Shown: piece by piece, positions 1 to 8,149 of the stretch
Position numbering within the stretch: the stretch's first letter is position 1
Layout: the number at the start of each line of letters is the position of its first letter
Source of the DNA: Adlercreutzia faecimuris
Lineage (GTDB): Bacteria > Actinomycetota > Coriobacteriia > Coriobacteriales > Eggerthellaceae
Direction of reading: 5' to 3'
DNA length: 64,000 nucleotides
Assembly (NCBI RefSeq): GCF_022669055.1
Contig: NZ_JAJMLW010000002.1
Location: 496,001-560,000, forward strand
Translations under genes and position numbers: made by a program
The notes under the pieces: model-generated
The model's input: only the letters and a program-made list of their open reading frames with translations
Databases searched by the model: none
What the model was told of the DNA's origin: nothing

Positions 1-3000
1 TTGTTCCCTTATCACACGACATTGCGACAAGCGCGCCATCACCCGCGCCGCCGCCATCGCCCGCCGCACCCGACGCGCCATCGCCCGCGCCCGCCGCGCC
101 CTCCCCCGCGAGCTCGGCCAGGTAGGCGGCCACCGGGGCCAGCAGGTTGTCACGCTCTTCCAGCTTGAAGTGGCGCACGGGCAGCGTCAGCTTGCGGCGA
201 TCGGCCACGTAGCGGCCGCCGGCGCGGTGCAGCTCCTTGAGCGCATCGCGCGGGACGGCCACCGGCTCCACCACCAGCTTGCCGCCGGTCACCGACACCG
301 TGCGGATGCCGTGCTCGGCCGCGAAGGCCCGGATGCGCGCCTTCGCCATGAGGTTGCGCGCCGCGGCGGGCATGTCGGGCCGCGCAGCGGCCAGATCCCC
401 CTCGAGCGCGTCCACCGCGTCCACGGTGGCCGCCGAGGCGATCCGCCGGTACCACAGCACCCGCTCGTCGGCGTCCGGGATGTACTCCTCGGGCAGGTAG
501 GTGTGCCCCGGCACGTTCACCGTGATGTCCGACAGCGCCGGGGGCAGCCCGTCGACCGCCCCGTCGCCCTCGCGGGTGGCGGCCACGGCCTGAGCGAGCA
601 TCTGGGCGAACAGGTCGAAGCCCACGGCCGACATGTTGCCGGACTGCTCGGCGCCCAGAAGGCTCCCCGCCCCGCGGATCTCCAGGTCGCGCATGGCGAT
701 GCGCATGCCGCTGCCGAGGTCCTGGTGCTCGTCGATGGCGGTGAGCCGCGCGGTGGCCTCCTCGGTCAAGGGCACGTTCTCGGGGAACATGAAGTAGGCG
801 TAGGCCTGGGCGGACGAGCGGCCCACGCGGCCCTTGAGCTGGTACATCTGCGCCAGCCCCAGGCGCTGGGAGTCCTCGATGATGAGCGTGTTGGTGTGCG
901 GGTTGTCGATGCCGCTCTCGATGATGGTGGTGGCCACCAGCACGTCGAGCTCGCCGGCGGCGAAGTCCTCCATCACGCGCTCGAGCTCCTCCTTCGACAT
1001 CTGGCCGTGGGCCACCCCCACCCGCGCCTCGCCGGCGGCGGCGTGCACGCGCGCCACGGCGTCCTCGATGGACCGCACCCGGTTGGACACGTAGTACACC
1101 TGCCCGCCGCGGCCCAGCTCGTAGCGGATGGCGGCGCTCACCACGTCGGGGTCCCACTCCCCCACGTGCACCTTCACCGGCCGCCGCTCGTCGGGCGGCG
1201 TCAGGATGAGCGACATGTCGCGCACGCCCGACAGCGACATCTGCATGGTGCGCGGGATGGGCGTAGCCGACAGCGTCAGCACGTCGATGGACTCGCGCAG
1301 GTTCTTCAGCTGCTCCTTGTGGCCCACGCCGAAGCGCTGCTCCTCGTCGATGACGACGAGCCCCAGGTCATGCGGGTTCACGTCGCGCGAGAGCAGCCGG
1401 TGGGTGCCCACGAGCACCCCCACGCTGCCGTCGGCGAAGCCCTTGAGGGCGGCGGCCTGCTGCTCGGGGGTGCGGAAGCGCGAGAGCACCTCCACGTCCA
1501 CGCCGAAGGGCTCGAAGCGCTCGCGGAAGTTGACGTAGTGCTGCTGCGCGAGGATGGTGGTCGGGCACAGCACCATCACCTGCTTGCCGTCCTGGGTGGC
1601 CTTGAAGGCGGCGCGCAGGGCCACCTCGGTCTTGCCGAAGCCCACGTCCCCGCAGATGAGGCGGTCCATCGGCTTGGCCGACTGCATGTCGGCCTTCACG
1701 TCCGCGATGGCCGCCAGCTGGTCGGGCGTCTCCGCGTAGGGGAACGCGTCCTCCATCTCGCGCTGGGCGGCGGTGTCGGGGCCGAAGCGGTGGCCCTGGG
1801 TGGCGGCACGGCGCGCGTAGACGTCCACCAGGTCGAAGGCGAGCTTGCGCGTCGCCTTGCGCGCCTTGGCCATCGCCCGCGACCAGTCCGACGTGTTGAG
1901 CCGCGTGAGCCGCGGGCTTCCCCCCTCGGGCCCCACGTAGCGCGTCACGCGGTCGAGCTGCTCCACCGGCACGAACAGCTTGTCGCCCTCGGCGTACTCC
2001 AGCTGCAGGTAGTCGCGCTCGGTGCCGTCCACCGAGCGGCGCACCAGGTCGCGGAAGAGGGCCACGCCGTGGGCCGCGTGCACCACGTAGTCGCCCGGCT
2101 TGTAGGGGAAGGTGATCTCGGTGATGTCCACCACGCGTCGCGCGCGGGACGCCGTCTGGGCCCCCTGGGTGTCGGCCAGCGCCACGATGCCCAGCCGCGC
2201 CTTGGGGATGATCATACCCAGGGGCACGTCCACGTCCACCACGTTGACCACCCCGCGGCGCAGCCGCCGGCGCGCCGAGCCGTCCGCGGGCGCGCCGGCG
2301 CCGAGCCCCTCGGCCGCGAGCCCCTCCCCCGGCGCCCCCGCGGCGTCTCCGCCGTCGGGCGCCGCCAGGTCGAGCCGCTCCTGGATGGGGATGCCCCGGT
2401 CCACGAGCGCCAGCTTCAGGTCCTCGCGCGCGCGGTAGTTCGGCGCGCTGAGCACCACCGTGTAGTCGGCCTGCACCAGGCTCGTGAGCTTCCCGAACAG
2501 CTTGTCGGGGTGCCCCGCCACGTCCGCGCGCTTGACGGGCAGCTCCTCGTCGATCTCGCCGCCCACCCGCATGATCGACACGTAGGTGGCCCGCAGCTCG
2601 TCGCCGAAGTCGAGGGCGGCCGGCTCGGCGTAGAGGCCCGCCACCGCGATGCCCGTGCCCTTGGCCCGGGCCGCGATGTCGTCGTAGGCGTGGGACGCGT
2701 CGTCGAAGAGCGACCGCGGCTCCACGAGCGCGGTGAGCGTGCCCGGCCCCGCGTAGTCCCCCAGCGTGGCCGTGCGGTCGGCCAGGTAGGGCAGCACCGC
2801 GTCGGCCCCGTCGAAGCGCAGGCCCCCCTCCAGCTTCTCGAGAATCGCGCGCAGCGCCGGGTTGGTGAGCGCCGGCGTCTCGAGCGCGCGGCGGGCGCAC
2901 CGCAGCAGGGGCTCGGTGGTCGGAAACTCCGAGACGGGGAAGACCTCCACCTCGGGCAGCGCCTGGATGGTCTGGCCGGTCGAGGGCACGATGCGGCGGA

Positions 3001-3637
3001 TCTCGTCCACCTCGTCGCCGAAGAAGTCGACGCGCACGGGGTAGGCCAGGTTGCCGGGGAACACGTCGAGCGTGCCTCCGCGCAGGGCGAAGGTGCCCGG
3101 GCCGTCCAGCTCGCCGGCGTTCACGTAGCCGCGGGCCTCGAGCGCGCGGGAGAGGTCGCCGAGCTCCTCGACGCCGTCCATCCCCAGGTCGGCCAGCTCA
3201 TCGCCGGCGCGCAGGACGACCGGGTCGGCCGCGTGGGCGTCGGCTGGCAAGAGGCAGCGCGTCATCGCCCGGGCGCTCGCCACCACGATGCGCGCGCGGC
3301 CGGCCTGCAGGGCATGGGCGGCCTCCATGCGGCGGGCCACCTGGCGCGGGTCGGCCGGCTTGGGCGCGAAGGGGGTGTCGGCGCGCTCGGGGAAGCGCAG
3401 CACGCGCTCCTCGCCCACGTAGGCGGCCACGTTGCGGGCGAAGGCCACGGCCGCGTCCTCACCGGCCACCACCACGAGCGTGGGCTGGGGCGCGTGGGCG
3501 AAGCGGGCCGCCACGAGGAAGGGGCGCGCCGAGGCGGCGACGCCCAGGGTGGCGTCCTCGCCCGCGTCGAGGCGGCCCCAGAACGCGTCGAGGCAGCCGG
3601 ACCGCTCCAGCGTGAAGGTCAGCGAGTCGATGAGCAT
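1..3637 (-). CDS. mfd: Transcription-repair coupling factor Mfd (3' end outside window)
   Basis: ATP-dependent translocase that removes RNA polymerase stalled at DNA lesions and recruits UvrA. About 1212 codons are visible and no stop is reached, so the C-terminus lies beyond the left edge. The UvrB-like N-terminal region is followed by the RNAP-interaction domain (a VVHAAHGVALFRDL stretch), then the RecG-like motor: GDVGFGKTEVA (Walker A), VIDEEQRFG (DEEQ box) and GRVGRSS (motif VI). An Ala/Gly/Pro-rich insertion lies near residue 420, and the visible C-terminus is low-complexity Gly/Ala. The ATG at 3635-3637 has an AAGGAAG ribosome site just upstream. It is transcribed divergently from nth. 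Confidence 0.97.
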   Translation of the reverse strand, partial: MLIDSLTFTLERSGCLDAFWGRLDAGEDATLGVAASARPFLVAARFAHAPQPTLVVVAGEDAAVAFARNVAAYVGEERVLRFPERADTPFAPKPADPRQVARRMEAAHALQAGRARIVVASARAMTRCLLPADAHAADPVVLRAGDELADLGMDGVEELGDLSRALEARGYVNAGELDGPGTFALRGGTLDVFPGNLAYPVRVDFFGDEVDEIRRIVPSTGQTIQALPEVEVFPVSEFPTTEPLLRCARRALETPALTNPALRAILEKLEGGLRFDGADAVLPYLADRTATLGDYAGPGTLTALVEPRSLFDDASHAYDDIAARAKGTGIAVAGLYAEPAALDFGDELRATYVSIMRVGGEIDEELPVKRADVAGHPDKLFGKLTSLVQADYTVVLSAPNYRAREDLKLALVDRGIPIQERLDLAAPDGGDAAGAPGEGLAAEGLGAGAPADGSARRRLRRGVVNVVDVDVPLGMIIPKARLGIVALADTQGAQTASRARRVVDITEITFPYKPGDYVVHAAHGVALFRDLVRRSVDGTERDYLQLEYAEGDKLFVPVEQLDRVTRYVGPEGGSPRLTRLNTSDWSRAMAKARKATRKLAFDLVDVYARRAATQGHRFGPDTAAQREMEDAFPYAETPDQLAAIADVKADMQSAKPMDRLICGDVGFGKTEVALRAAFKATQDGKQVMVLCPTTILAQQHYVNFRERFEPFGVDVEVLSRFRTPEQQAAALKGFADGSVGVLVGTHRLLSRDVNPHDLGLVVIDEEQRFGVGHKEQLKNLRESIDVLTLSATPIPRTMQMSLSGVRDMSLILTPPDERRPVKVHVGEWDPDVVSAAIRYELGRGGQVYYVSNRVRSIEDAVARVHAAAGEARVGVAHGQMSKEELERVMEDFAAGELDVLVATTIIESGIDNPHTNTLIIEDSQRLGLAQMYQLKGRVGRSSAQAYAYFMFPENVPLTEEATARLTAIDEHQDLGSGMRIAMRDLEIRGAGSLLGAEQSGNMSAVGFDLFAQMLAQAVAATREGDGAVDGLPPALSDITVNVPGHTYLPEEYIPDADERVLWYRRIASAATVDAVDALEGDLAAARPDMPAAARNLMAKARIRAFAAEHGIRTVSVTGGKLVVEPVAVPRDALKELHRAGGRYVADRRKLTLPVRHFKLEERDNLLAPVAAYLAELAGEGAAGAGDGASGAAGDGGGAGDGALVAMSCDKGT

Positions 3638-3676
3638 GGCGCTTCCTTTCCCCTCGGCGCGAGGGCAACGCGAAAA

Positions 3677-3695
3677 GCCGCGGGAGGCCCGCGGC
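3677..3695 (-). terminator. Hairpin plus T-run in the mfd leader (possible attenuator)
   Basis: Perfect 8-bp inverted repeat GCCGCGGG/CCCGCGGC with a 3-nt loop. On the minus strand it is followed directly by TTTT and then, about 35 nt later, by the mfd start. The geometry is that of a short intrinsic terminator in the mfd 5' leader, or of the end of an upstream minus transcript that is not visible. The T-run is short, so activity is uncertain. Confidence 0.4.
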
Positions 3696-3744
3696 GCGGC
3701 ATGTCGGCACGCGGCCGCCCGCGCGGCCGCGGGGCCAAGTCTAC

Positions 3745-3750
3745 TATAAT
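3745..3750 (+). promoter_or_regulatory. -10 element of nth
   Basis: A consensus TATAAT lies 57 bp before the nth start. No convincing -35 hexamer is seen 17 bp upstream. Confidence 0.45.
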
Positions 3751-3807
3751 CGGGATCGGCCGCGCCCCATCGGTCGGCCGCCTGTCACCCATCGGAGAGG
3801 AGGGCCC

Positions 3808-4467
3808 ATGGCCCGCGAGTCCCTAGCCTCCAAGCGCGAGCGCGCCGCGACGATCGAGGAGCGCATGTACGCCCACTACGGACCGGGCGAGGCGTCGCTG
3901 GACTACCGCACGCCCTTCGAGCTGACCGTGGCCGTGGTGCTGTCGGCCCAGTGCACCGACGCCGCCGTCAACAAGGCCACCCCGGCCCTGTTCGCCGCCT
4001 ACCCCACGCCCCAGACCCTGGCCCAGGCCGACCCGGCCGACGTGGCCGGGCTCATCCGCTCGCTCGGGTTCTTCCGGTCCAAGGCAAAGAACCTCGTGGC
4101 CCTGGCCCAGACGGTGATGGCCGACTTCGGCGGCGAGGTGCCCGCCGACGTCGACCTGCTCCAGAAGCTGCCCGGCGTCGGCCGCAAGACGGCCAACTGC
4201 GTCATGTGCGAGGCGTTCAAGGATCCCCAGGGCATCGCCGTGGACACCCACGTCTTCCGCATCGCCCACCGGCTCAAGCTGGCTGGGCCCTCGGCCGACA
4301 CCCCGCAGAAGGTGGAGGACATCCTGCTCAAGGTGTACCCGCGCGACCAGTGGGGCTACATCAACCACCAGTGGGTTCACTTCGGCCGAGAGTTCTGTCG
4401 CGCCCGCTCCCCCCGCTGCGCCGACTGCATCGTCGGCGACCTCTGCCCCACCCGCGGCCGCTGGTAG
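3808..4467 (+). CDS. nth: Endonuclease III
   Basis: Bifunctional DNA glycosylase/AP lyase that removes oxidised pyrimidines in base excision repair. The protein is 219 aa, normal for the family. It shows the helix-hairpin-helix LPGVGRKTANCV with the catalytic Lys, the catalytic Asp in VDTHVFRIAHRL, and a C-terminal [4Fe-4S] motif C-x6-C-x2-C-x5-C. The ATG is preceded by GGAGAGGAGG. It stands divergent from mfd, another repair gene, and faces a carboxymuconolactone decarboxylase-like gene across a long palindrome. Confidence 0.97.
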   Translation: MARESLASKRERAATIEERMYAHYGPGEASLDYRTPFELTVAVVLSAQCTDAAVNKATPALFAAYPTPQTLAQADPADVAGLIRSLGFFRSKAKNLVALAQTVMADFGGEVPADVDLLQKLPGVGRKTANCVMCEAFKDPQGIAVDTHVFRIAHRLKLAGPSADTPQKVEDILLKVYPRDQWGYINHQWVHFGREFCRARSPRCADCIVGDLCPTRGRW

Positions 4468-4515
4468 GCGCCCCGCCGTCACGCAAGAGGGCGCTTGGCC
4501 AGCGAAAGCCCCTTG

Positions 4516-4670
4516 CGCGCACATTTTTTCAACTTTGTCGCTCTATTCGAGGCGGCGAGGGACACAAAGGCCGCCAAATCGGCCGCGAACGCGCCGAGAG
4601 CCCGGATCGACACCGCCGAATCCGGGCTCTCGGGCTGAAAGAAAGCGACAAAGTTGAAAAAATGTGCGCG
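4516..4670. repeat. Long-armed palindrome E1 (MITE-like)
   Basis: Perfect 27-bp inverted repeats at 4516-4542 and 4644-4670 enclose 101 bp. Inside is a second perfect inverted repeat of 14 bp (4594-4607 and 4620-4633) with a 12-nt loop. It sits between convergent genes. There is no open frame and no simple hairpin-plus-T-run, so it is not an ordinary terminator. The arms are AT-rich compared with the neighbourhood. The layout resembles palindromes E2-E5, but the core box shared by those copies is absent, so membership of one family is not established. Confidence 0.8.
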
Positions 4671-4700
4671 ATCAGCGCTCTGGCTGGCCAGCGCTCGCGG

Positions 4701-5462
4701 CTACTCGGCCTCGGCGGCCGCCTCGATGCAGCTGATGGCGTTGAGCACGCGCGGGTAGCCGATGTAGGGCACGAGCTGCGACACCACGTCGATCAAAAGC
4801 TCCTTGCCGTTGCCGACGCGCATGTTGCCGCCGGCGTGGGCCGTGGCCTGGGCCTCGCAGCCGCCGAGGGCCACCAGGTAGCAGAAGGTCACGAGCTCGC
4901 GCTCGCGCAGCTCCAGCCCGCCGCGGGTGTAGTAATCGCCGAAGCAGTTGGCGGCGAGCCAGCGGCGGATGTGCGCCGTGTCCTCGGGGCCCTGCTCCCA
5001 GGCGTCGCGCAGGCCCTCGCCGAAGATCTCCACCTGCAGGTCGTTGCCGCGGCGCAGGTGCTCGTCGCGGGTGGCCGTCTTCTGGTCGGGCAGCGGCAGC
5101 TTCACCGAGCGGCCGCGCAGCACCTCGTTGGTGATGATGATGTAGGGCAGCACGCGGGCCAGGCCCAGGTAGGCCACGCCCTGGTAGACGACCTCCTTGA
5201 TGGCGGTCGGGTCCACCCCCACCTCGAGGGCGGCGGGCAGCATGGTGCGGTAGGCGTCGGCGCCCTGGGATCCCATGAGCGCCGCGAGGATGGCGAGGAA
5301 GCGGGTGCGGTCGTCCAGCTTGCTGTCGCGCACCACGTCGCCGAAGGCGAAGTTCTCGAAGATCTGCACGAACTCCGGGTCGGTGTAGGCCAGCACCGAG
5401 TCGTAGTGGCCGAAGAGCCTGGTGCGGTAGTCGTCGGCGTCGCGGATGATGTCGCTGCTCAT
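4701..5462 (-). CDS. Carboxymuconolactone decarboxylase family protein, tandem domain
   Basis: The 253-aa protein has two AhpD/CMD-like all-helical halves. In the second, FCYLVALGGCEAQATAHAGG carries the usual helix with Cys and His. Family members are gamma-carboxymuconolactone decarboxylases or alkylhydroperoxidase-like thiol enzymes; many in anaerobes have unknown substrates. Only one Cys is seen in the motif rather than the C-x-x-C of peroxidase-active AhpD, so peroxidase activity is doubtful. The ATG at 5460-5462 has GAGGAGG upstream. It is monocistronic, with palindrome E1 downstream. Confidence 0.8.
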   Translation of the reverse strand: MSSDIIRDADDYRTRLFGHYDSVLAYTDPEFVQIFENFAFGDVVRDSKLDDRTRFLAILAALMGSQGADAYRTMLPAALEVGVDPTAIKEVVYQGVAYLGLARVLPYIIITNEVLRGRSVKLPLPDQKTATRDEHLRRGNDLQVEIFGEGLRDAWEQGPEDTAHIRRWLAANCFGDYYTRGGLELRERELVTFCYLVALGGCEAQATAHAGGNMRVGNGKELLIDVVSQLVPYIGYPRVLNAISCIEAAAEAE

Positions 5463-5647
5463 GGTGCATACCTCCTCTGGGCCGGATCCCCTCCGGCTGC
5501 GTTCGTCCCCGTCCTAGCGGCTATGGGGACAGCATACCCCCACCGCGCCCCCCGATCGGCGCCGTCCGCCGAAAAGGCCACGGTTTCTCCTCGCCTCCGG
5601 CCGCGCGGCGGCCGGCAGAGGGCGAGGAAGGCGCGCGCCGCGGGGCC

Positions 5648-6172
5648 CTAGGCCGACTTGCGATGGTGGCGGCGGGCCTCCTTCTCGGCCTCGCGGGCGG
5701 CGTCGGCCGCCTCGTCGCGGGCCGTCACCTGCTCGAGGGCCGTGTCGGGCAGCCCCGCCTGGGAGTCCTCGATCATCTGCTGGAGGATCTCGACATGCGA
5801 GCGGCGCTTCTGGGTGGCCGTGCCCACGATGGCGACCGACTGGTAGCGCCCGTACTTCTCGAAGAACTGCGGCACGGCGTCGCGCTGCACCATCTCACGG
5901 TGGTAGTTGGCGAAGAAGTCCTCCCAGTCCATAGTGCCGCGCAGGTAGCGCTCGAGCACCGTGGTGGCCGGCGAGAACAGCACGTCATGGGCGTAGTCGG
6001 CGTGCTGGATCTTCTCGACGAAGTAGGCCAGGTCGTCGCGCTTGGTGAACCCGGCCAGCTGGTTGGTGTTCTTGAGGCGCACGTCGAGCACCAAGTCGGC
6101 GTCCCACTCGGCGAGCTTCCCGAAGAACTCCTGGGCGGTGGTCTCGTAGGCGCTGAGGGTATGGATCTGCAT
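5648..6172 (-). CDS. DUF488 family protein
   Basis: The 174-aa protein starts MQIHTLSAYETTAQEFF and has the LVLDVRLKNTNQLAGF and YAHDVLFSPATTVLERY segments of DUF488 proteins, whose biochemical role is not settled. The C-terminus is a charged Glu/Arg/His tail. The ATG at 6170-6172 follows a perfect AAGGAGG. It lies about 190 bp downstream of the uptake-hydrogenase operon on the same strand and may be read through from it, but nothing else ties it to hydrogenase function. Confidence 0.75.
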   Translation of the reverse strand: MQIHTLSAYETTAQEFFGKLAEWDADLVLDVRLKNTNQLAGFTKRDDLAYFVEKIQHADYAHDVLFSPATTVLERYLRGTMDWEDFFANYHREMVQRDAVPQFFEKYGRYQSVAIVGTATQKRRSHVEILQQMIEDSQAGLPDTALEQVTARDEAADAAREAEKEARRHHRKSA

Positions 6173-6366
6173 GGCGCGTCCTCCTTGGGCTAGAGCTTCA
6201 CGATCACCAGGCAGGATAGCTCCGAGGCGCCCGAGGCACCGCCCGCGCGGGGCAGGCCTTACCGTGCGGGAAGGCAACTGTTTCCCAGGGGAAACCCTCG
6301 CGGGGCCGACAGGAGCCGGCGGCGGGAGGATGGAGGGAGCGGGCGGGATGGCGCCGCGCGGGCCCG

Positions 6367-6876
6367 CTAGGCCCTCTTGCGCAGGGGGAAGCCGCGGCGG
6401 TCGAGCTCGGCGACGACCGTCTCCACCAGCAGCGGCAGGGCGTCGTAGACGGCCGGCGTGAGGCCCACCACGTACTCCTCGGGCTCCATGTTGTCCACCT
6501 GCATGCCCAGGCAGTAGCCCTCGGCCTCGTAGCCGAGCAGCGACGCGGCGTCGAAGAGGTCCACCAGCCGCAGGTCGTGGAGGGACGCCATGGCGCCGCA
6601 GTGGCGCGCCATGGCGTCGGGCGGGAAGCGGTAGACGGTGCCGGGCGCATCGCCGGTGCCGTCCACGGCGTCCACGGTCAGGATGACGTCGCAGGACTCC
6701 ACGTAGGGCAGCATGTCCATCGACATGCATCCCACGTCGAAGAGCAGCACCTCATCGGGCACCTCGTAGCCCTCGACGATGGCGTCGTAGGCGGCCGGCC
6801 CGACGCCCTCGTCGAGCATGAGGCGGTTGCCCACGAAGAACACCGCCGCCCGCCGCCCCGTGCCCGGCGCGCTCAC
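6367..6876 (-). CDS. [NiFe] hydrogenase maturation protease (HyaD/HycI family)
   Basis: A nickel-dependent endopeptidase that trims the C-terminal tail of the hydrogenase large subunit after the active site is built. The 169-aa protein has the N-terminal GNRLMLDEGVG motif (Glu/Asp nickel ligand) and a VDAVDG segment, with length typical of the family. It overlaps the upstream membrane-protein gene by 4 nt (ATGA), so it is translationally coupled to the uptake hydrogenase operon. Its expected target is the large subunit at 8150-9823, which has a 20-residue tail; the second large subunit in this window has no tail. Confidence 0.92.
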   Translation of the reverse strand: MSAPGTGRRAAVFFVGNRLMLDEGVGPAAYDAIVEGYEVPDEVLLFDVGCMSMDMLPYVESCDVILTVDAVDGTGDAPGTVYRFPPDAMARHCGAMASLHDLRLVDLFDAASLLGYEAEGYCLGMQVDNMEPEEYVVGLTPAVYDALPLLVETVVAELDRRGFPLRKRA

Positions 6877-7322
6877 ATCCCCACCGTCGGGCGGATGGCC
6901 AGGTTGTAGTAGGTGGCCAGCGCGATCATCGCCGCACCGCCGATGGCGCAGCCCACGGCCCAGCGCCGCTCGCGCCGCAGGTAGGTGGCGCGGTCGACGC
7001 CCATGGCCTCGGCCCGGTGCGCGGCGAGCGGCTGGGACACGAGCGCGAAGCCCACCGTCACCGCCACGAGTATCGCCAGCACGACGGCCGCCACCGCCAC
7101 GGAAAGCGGCGTCGGCTCGGCCCAGGCGGCGTAGAAGCAGTTGTCAGCCAGAAGCCACGCCGGGTAGAACAGGATGGTCGGCATCATGCCGTGGCCGGCG
7201 CCCCACACCGGGGGCAGCAGGAGCGCCCCCCAGTTCACGCGGGGCAGCCCGCGCATGAACGCCTCCTCCTGGGCTATCTGCTCGTCGGTCAGCTCGGCGG
7301 CCGGTGATGCGGTCGGGGTCAT
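6873..7322 (-). CDS. Small membrane protein in the hydrogenase operon, function unknown
   Basis: The 149-aa protein has a charged N-terminus (LTDEQIAQEEAFMRGLP), then NWGALLLPPVWGAGHG and about three hydrophobic segments. The ATG at 7320-7322 has GAGGAG seven bases upstream; longer frames lack such a site. It lies between the cytochrome b gene and the maturation protease and overlaps the latter by 4 nt. I do not recognise a characterised family. The position suggests a role in assembly or anchoring of the membrane-bound hydrogenase, which is inference only. Confidence 0.75.
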   Translation of the reverse strand: MTPTASPAAELTDEQIAQEEAFMRGLPRVNWGALLLPPVWGAGHGMMPTILFYPAWLLADNCFYAAWAEPTPLSVAVAAVVLAILVAVTVGFALVSQPLAAHRAEAMGVDRATYLRRERRWAVGCAIGGAAMIALATYYNLAIRPTVGM

Positions 7323-7372
7323 GGGAAGCTCCTCGTGCGTATCGGTTGTCGTCTCGGGCCAGCATAAGGCAA

Positions 7373-7398
7373 GAACGGCGCCCCGTAGGGCGCCGTTC
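7373..7398 (-). promoter_or_regulatory. Intra-operon hairpin after the cytochrome b gene
   Basis: An 11-bp inverted repeat (GAACGGCGCCC and its complement, 4-nt loop) lies between the cytochrome b stop and the next gene. On the minus strand it is followed by TTGCCTTA rather than a clean T-run. It could be a weak terminator or an mRNA-processing hairpin that lowers expression of the accessory genes relative to the hydrogenase subunits. Confidence 0.45.
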
Positions 7399-7461
7399 CC
7401 AGCGAACATGCTCAAAACACGTCGAGCGGACGCGGCCGCGGGGGCCGCCCCCCCTAAGGGG

Positions 7462-8148
7462 CTAGTGGGTCTCCAGGTCCTCGCCGACGATGTCATGCAC
7501 CTCCGGGGCATAGACCAGGCCGCCATGCTCCTTGTGGATGAACATGAGCTTGGTGGGGGCGAAGCCCTCCACGTTGGCCAGGTAGATGTGGATGAACATG
7601 AAGATGATGAACACGTACATGCCGAAGTAGTGGATGATGCGCATGGACATGAGCCCGCCCACCAGGTTGGTGGTGGCGGCCATGGGGGCGGCCGTCATGG
7701 TCGGGGCCCACAGGCACAGGCCGGTCCAGAACATCGCCACGATCAAGATCGGGATCAGGAGGTAGCTGATCTTCTGCGGCACGCCCAGCTTCGCTCCCAG
7801 CGGGTGGGTCTTGCGCAGGAACAGGTAGTACTTGATCCACTCGATGGCCTGATGGCGGTTGTCCTTCTGGGGCAGCCACGTCTGGTAGTCCGGCACCTGC
7901 TCGCGCGTGCCGCCGGTGGGCGAGGTCTTCACGAAGAAGGCCGCGATCACGCGGAACACGCAGTTCAGGAACAGCACGAAGCCGAAGAACACGTGCACGC
8001 CGCGGGCGATGCCCATGAACAGGGGCCAGAAGGGGAAGTGGATGCAGAAGCCCGTGATGATCAGCAGGATCATCGCGATGAGGTTGATCCAGTGGGTCAC
8101 CACGAAGATCATCGGGTGGGCCTCACGGTAGTGTGCGAGATGCGCCAT
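7462..8148 (-). CDS. Ni/Fe-hydrogenase b-type cytochrome subunit
   Basis: Membrane diheme cytochrome b that passes electrons from periplasmic H2 oxidation to the quinone pool. The 228-aa protein has four to five hydrophobic segments with His residues suitable for heme (VVTHWINLIAM, VHVFFGFVLF, RIIHYFGMYVFI, FMFIHIYLANV), the HyaC/HydC pattern. Its start lies 1 nt after the large-subunit stop. Small, large, cytochrome b is the usual order of group 1 membrane-bound uptake hydrogenases. Confidence 0.93.
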   Translation of the reverse strand: MAHLAHYREAHPMIFVVTHWINLIAMILLIITGFCIHFPFWPLFMGIARGVHVFFGFVLFLNCVFRVIAAFFVKTSPTGGTREQVPDYQTWLPQKDNRHQAIEWIKYYLFLRKTHPLGAKLGVPQKISYLLIPILIVAMFWTGLCLWAPTMTAAPMAATTNLVGGLMSMRIIHYFGMYVFIIFMFIHIYLANVEGFAPTKLMFIHKEHGGLVYAPEVHDIVGEDLETH

Positions 8149-8149
8149 C

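Noticed and set aside
170-3826. A 1218-codon open frame on the plus strand across mfd
   Set aside because: It is antisense to a complete, motif-rich Mfd reading. Long antisense frames are expected in high-GC actinobacterial DNA. Its residues are His/Arg/Gly-rich and show no motif. The same applies to the long plus frames over the ABC, OYE, mre and molybdoenzyme genes.
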